Below, one piece after another: positions 61,999-64,000 of a DNA stretch of 64,000 nucleotides. Both the position numbers and the translations under genes were made by a program. The notes under the pieces were generated by a model that saw only the letters and a program-made list of their open reading frames with translations, had not been told where the DNA came from and made no database searches. Each line of letters opens with the position of its first letter. Position 1 is the first letter of the stretch. This DNA comes from Pseudomonadota bacterium (GTDB lineage Bacteria; Pseudomonadota; Alphaproteobacteria; Rhizobiales; Hyphomicrobiaceae), in assembly GCA_018242255.1 (NCBI GenBank), contig JAFECH010000344.1:1-64000 (forward strand), given 5' to 3'.

Positions 61999-64000
61999 TT
62001 TCCCTTTGCTGCCTGGACCGCTTGCGCCTTGTCCACATCGTACCACCAGACCTGAGTGAGGGCGGCGCCTTGCGACGGCAGTTTGTCGGGACGGCCGAAA
62101 ATATCCCAGTAAGCAAGACGGTCGTACGGGTAATACCAGTGGGGAACGACGTAGTAGTTCCACAGCAGTACACGGTCGAGGGCGTGGGTGGCGGCGACGA
62201 GGTCGGCGCGATCTTTCGAGAAGACGATCTTGTCGATCAGGTGATCGATGGCCGGATTCTTGATGCCGATGGTGTTGCGGCTGCCGGGTTTGTCGGCGGC
62301 TGCCGAGCCCCAGAAATCGCGCTGCTCATTGCCCGGTGAATTCGACTGGGCGAAGCTGTCGACGATGATATCGAAGTCGCGGTTGTCTTCGCGCTGTTTG
62401 TACTGCGCGTCATCGACATTGCGGACTGTCGCCTTGATGCCCATCGTTTCGAGGTTCTGAACGTACGGCAGGATGATGCGCTCGAACGTGTCTCCGTTGA
62501 TCAGGAATTCGACCGTCATTTGGTCGCCCCTGTCGTTGCGAAGGACGCGTGCGGTCGAGCCTGACGAAAGGCCGATCGTCTGCATCGCCTTGCACCAGAA
62601 GCCGCAATGGGGATCGTTGACTGTTTCGCTGCGGATCTTCCAGCCCGCGGCCTCAAACAGTTTCAGCGCTTCCTGCTGGTTTTTGCGATAGTCGCCTTCC
62701 TGGTCATTGACCGGATTCTTGTATTCGGTCGTGAAGACTTCCGGCGGCACTTCGGATTTGATCTCGTTCAGGATCTCCAGCTCGCGGCCTTGCGGCAGAC
62801 CTGTCGCCTGAAGGTCGGAATTTTCGAAGTAGCTGCCGACACGTTTGTAGAGATTGTAGAACAGCTTCTTGTTCGTCTCTTCGAAATTGAAGAGCAGGTT
62901 GAAGGCGTGGCGGACGCGCGGGTCCTGGAACTGAGGCCGGCGGATGTTGAAGACGAATGCCTGCATCGGCGCGACGCGCTTCACCGGAATGGCCTCTTTC
63001 TTCACAAGGCCTTTCTTCAACGCGTCGAAATTATATTGCGTCGCCCAGGCGTCGGCGCGGTTCTCGGACCAGACGTCGATGTTGCCGATCTTGAAATCTT
63101 CGAAGGCGGGCGTGCGATCGCGATAGTAGGTGAACTCAAGCGTGTCGAAGTTCATCTGCCCTTTCATGACAGGCAGATCCTTCGCCCAGTAGTCGGCGAC
63201 ACGCTCGAAGGTGATCTTGCGGCCGGTATCGACAGACTTGATTTTGTAGGCGCCGTTGCCAAGCGGAGCCTCGACCGTGGTGGCGGCGAGGCTGCGTGGA
63301 GAGCCGTTAGCGTTCTTGCCGGTCCAATAAGCTTTCGAGACGACATTCAGCTCACCGACGATCATCGGCAGTTCGCGGTTGCCGGTCTTGTCGAAAGTGA
63401 ATTTCACCTCGTGGTCGCCGGTCTTCTCGGCCTTGACGACGTTCTTGTAATAGAAGGCGTAGAACGGATTGACGGTCTTGAATTGCTCGAACGAGAAGAT
63501 GACGTCTTCGGGCGTGATGGGCGAGCCGTCGTGGAATTTCGCTTCCGGGCGAAGCTTGAACGTGACGGAAGAATAGTCGGCCGGGTAGGAGGCGCACTGG
63601 GCGATCAGGCCGTATTGCGTCGAGGGCTCGTCCGGGCTCGGCGTGAATAGACTATCAAAAATGAGGCCGAGGCCAGCGGCCTTGACCCCCTTGTCGGAAA
63701 ATGGGTTCAGCGTGTCGAAGGTGCCGTCCGCCCACTGACGGACCGTGCCGCCCTTCGGCGCGTTTGGATTTACCCAATCAAAATTCTTGAAGTCCGGGCC
63801 GTATTTCGGCTCGCCTACGAGCGACAGGGCGTGATGGCACTGGACATCGGTTGTCGTTGAAGCAGCGTTTGCGGCTTCCGCCGGATTGGGCGTCGCGGGA
63901 GATGCTTCAGCGTCGGCCGGTTTCGGGGCTTCTGCGGGAGCAGCGGCCTCCGAAGGCTTAGCGGGCTCATCCGCTTTCGGCGTGTCGGCGGGTTTGGGCG
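61995..64000 (-). CDS. Periplasmic peptide-binding protein, YejA-type (first copy, N-terminus beyond window)
   Basis: A second SBP_bac_5 protein is read from the window end to a stop at 61995; about 668 residues are present and the start is missing. By my translation the visible part begins with a Pro/Ala/Glu/Lys-rich segment of about 45 residues, then CHHALSLVGEPKYGPDFKNF and NPNAPKGGTVRQWADGTFDT. FKLRPEAKFHDGSPITPEDV and the C-terminal YYVVPHWYYPYDRLAYWD follow. A stop-free frame and YejA-type motifs continue to 64000; a shorter frame from a GTG at 63407 is only an internal start. It overlaps the second copy by four bases. Confidence 0.9.
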   Translation of the reverse strand, partial: PKPADTPKADEPAKPSEAAAPAEAPKPADAEASPATPNPAEAANAASTTTDVQCHHALSLVGEPKYGPDFKNFDWVNPNAPKGGTVRQWADGTFDTLNPFSDKGVKAAGLGLIFDSLFTPSPDEPSTQYGLIAQCASYPADYSSVTFKLRPEAKFHDGSPITPEDVIFSFEQFKTVNPFYAFYYKNVVKAEKTGDHEVKFTFDKTGNRELPMIVGELNVVSKAYWTGKNANGSPRSLAATTVEAPLGNGAYKIKSVDTGRKITFERVADYWAKDLPVMKGQMNFDTLEFTYYRDRTPAFEDFKIGNIDVWSENRADAWATQYNFDALKKGLVKKEAIPVKRVAPMQAFVFNIRRPQFQDPRVRHAFNLLFNFEETNKKLFYNLYKRVGSYFENSDLQATGLPQGRELEILNEIKSEVPPEVFTTEYKNPVNDQEGDYRKNQQEALKLFEAAGWKIRSETVNDPHCGFWCKAMQTIGLSSGSTARVLRNDRGDQMTVEFLINGDTFERIILPYVQNLETMGIKATVRNVDDAQYKQREDNRDFDIIVDSFAQSNSPGNEQRDFWGSAAADKPGSRNTIGIKNPAIDHLIDKIVFSKDRADLVAATHALDRVLLWNYYVVPHWYYPYDRLAYWDIFGRPDKLPSQGAALTQVWWYDVDKAQAVQAAKGK

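Noticed and set aside
62607..63650. 347-residue plus-strand frame opposite the first YejA-type gene
   Set aside because: It mirrors a binding-protein gene whose motifs run through the full region.

Overview
The window is about 64 kb of GC-rich chromosomal DNA from an alphaproteobacterium of the Hyphomicrobiales (Rhizobiales), most likely a Hyphomicrobium-like organism. The main evidence is the block ptsH / EIIA-Man / hprK / chvG / chvI opposite pckA, which is a recognised arrangement in this order. A complete tad/cpa pilus locus, a pho-pst cluster in alphaproteobacterial order and a yej-type peptide transporter agree with this. The genus is inferred from gene content, not from a marker gene. 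I saw no rRNA, tRNA, insertion sequence, prophage or CRISPR array. Apart from one compositionally odd gene at 12418-13683, it reads as core chromosome.

Layout. 1-249: end of a TadG-like von Willebrand protein with a strong terminator. 434-4300 (minus): ptsH, EIIA-Man, hprK, chvG and chvI, a truncated PTS wired to an envelope-stress two-component system, divergent from pckA (4792-6381). 6.5-12.4 kb: dienelactone hydrolase, pyrE, an ArnT-like membrane glycosyltransferase, a redoxin with a histidine-rich tail overlapping an FNT-type channel, and a HAD phosphatase. 12.4-15.3 kb: an unrecognised membrane/coiled-coil/zinc-ribbon protein, a 42-residue membrane peptide, a secreted His/Gly/Arg-rich protein and a secreted SnoaL-like protein. 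15.3-19.4 kb: purK-purE, a secreted thioredoxin-like protein, and a DUF1007 gene divergent from znuA across a Zur-like operator.

19.4-26.9 kb (minus): an Rrf2-family regulator, phoR, pstS, pstC, pstA, pstB, phoU and phoB, with a Pho-box-like site before pstS and a terminator-like hairpin between pstS and pstC. 27.1-33.2 kb (plus): a tight operon of imelysin, multicopper oxidase, di-haem DUF1111 protein, second imelysin and DUF1513 protein. It looks like a periplasmic metal (probably iron) acquisition module. The Rrf2 regulator facing it resembles RirA but lacks the three iron-sulfur cysteines. 33.2-39.1 kb: mocA-xdhC, rimO, a palindromic intergenic repeat, a cation-efflux transporter, a YdjM-like membrane protein and a TetR regulator.

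39.4-52.4 kb: the tad/cpa locus. Two TadE/TadG-type minor pilins and a stand-alone CpaC-N-terminal-like protein lie on the minus strand. Two Flp pilins (one only 56 residues), cpaA, cpaB, cpaC, cpaD, cpaE, cpaF, tadB and tadC lie on the plus strand, and tadD lies convergently. 52.6-55.4 kb: an M17 aminopeptidase overlapping an NlpC/P60 hydrolase, then a small conserved protein. 55.5-64 kb (minus): a translationally coupled operon of two tandem YejA-type binding proteins, yejB, yejE and yejF, followed by a glutathione S-transferase. The first YejA gene runs off the window end.

The best candidates for under-described biology are the imelysin/multicopper-oxidase operon with its cysteine-less Rrf2 regulator, the orphan protein at 12418, and the His-tailed redoxin coupled to an FNT channel.
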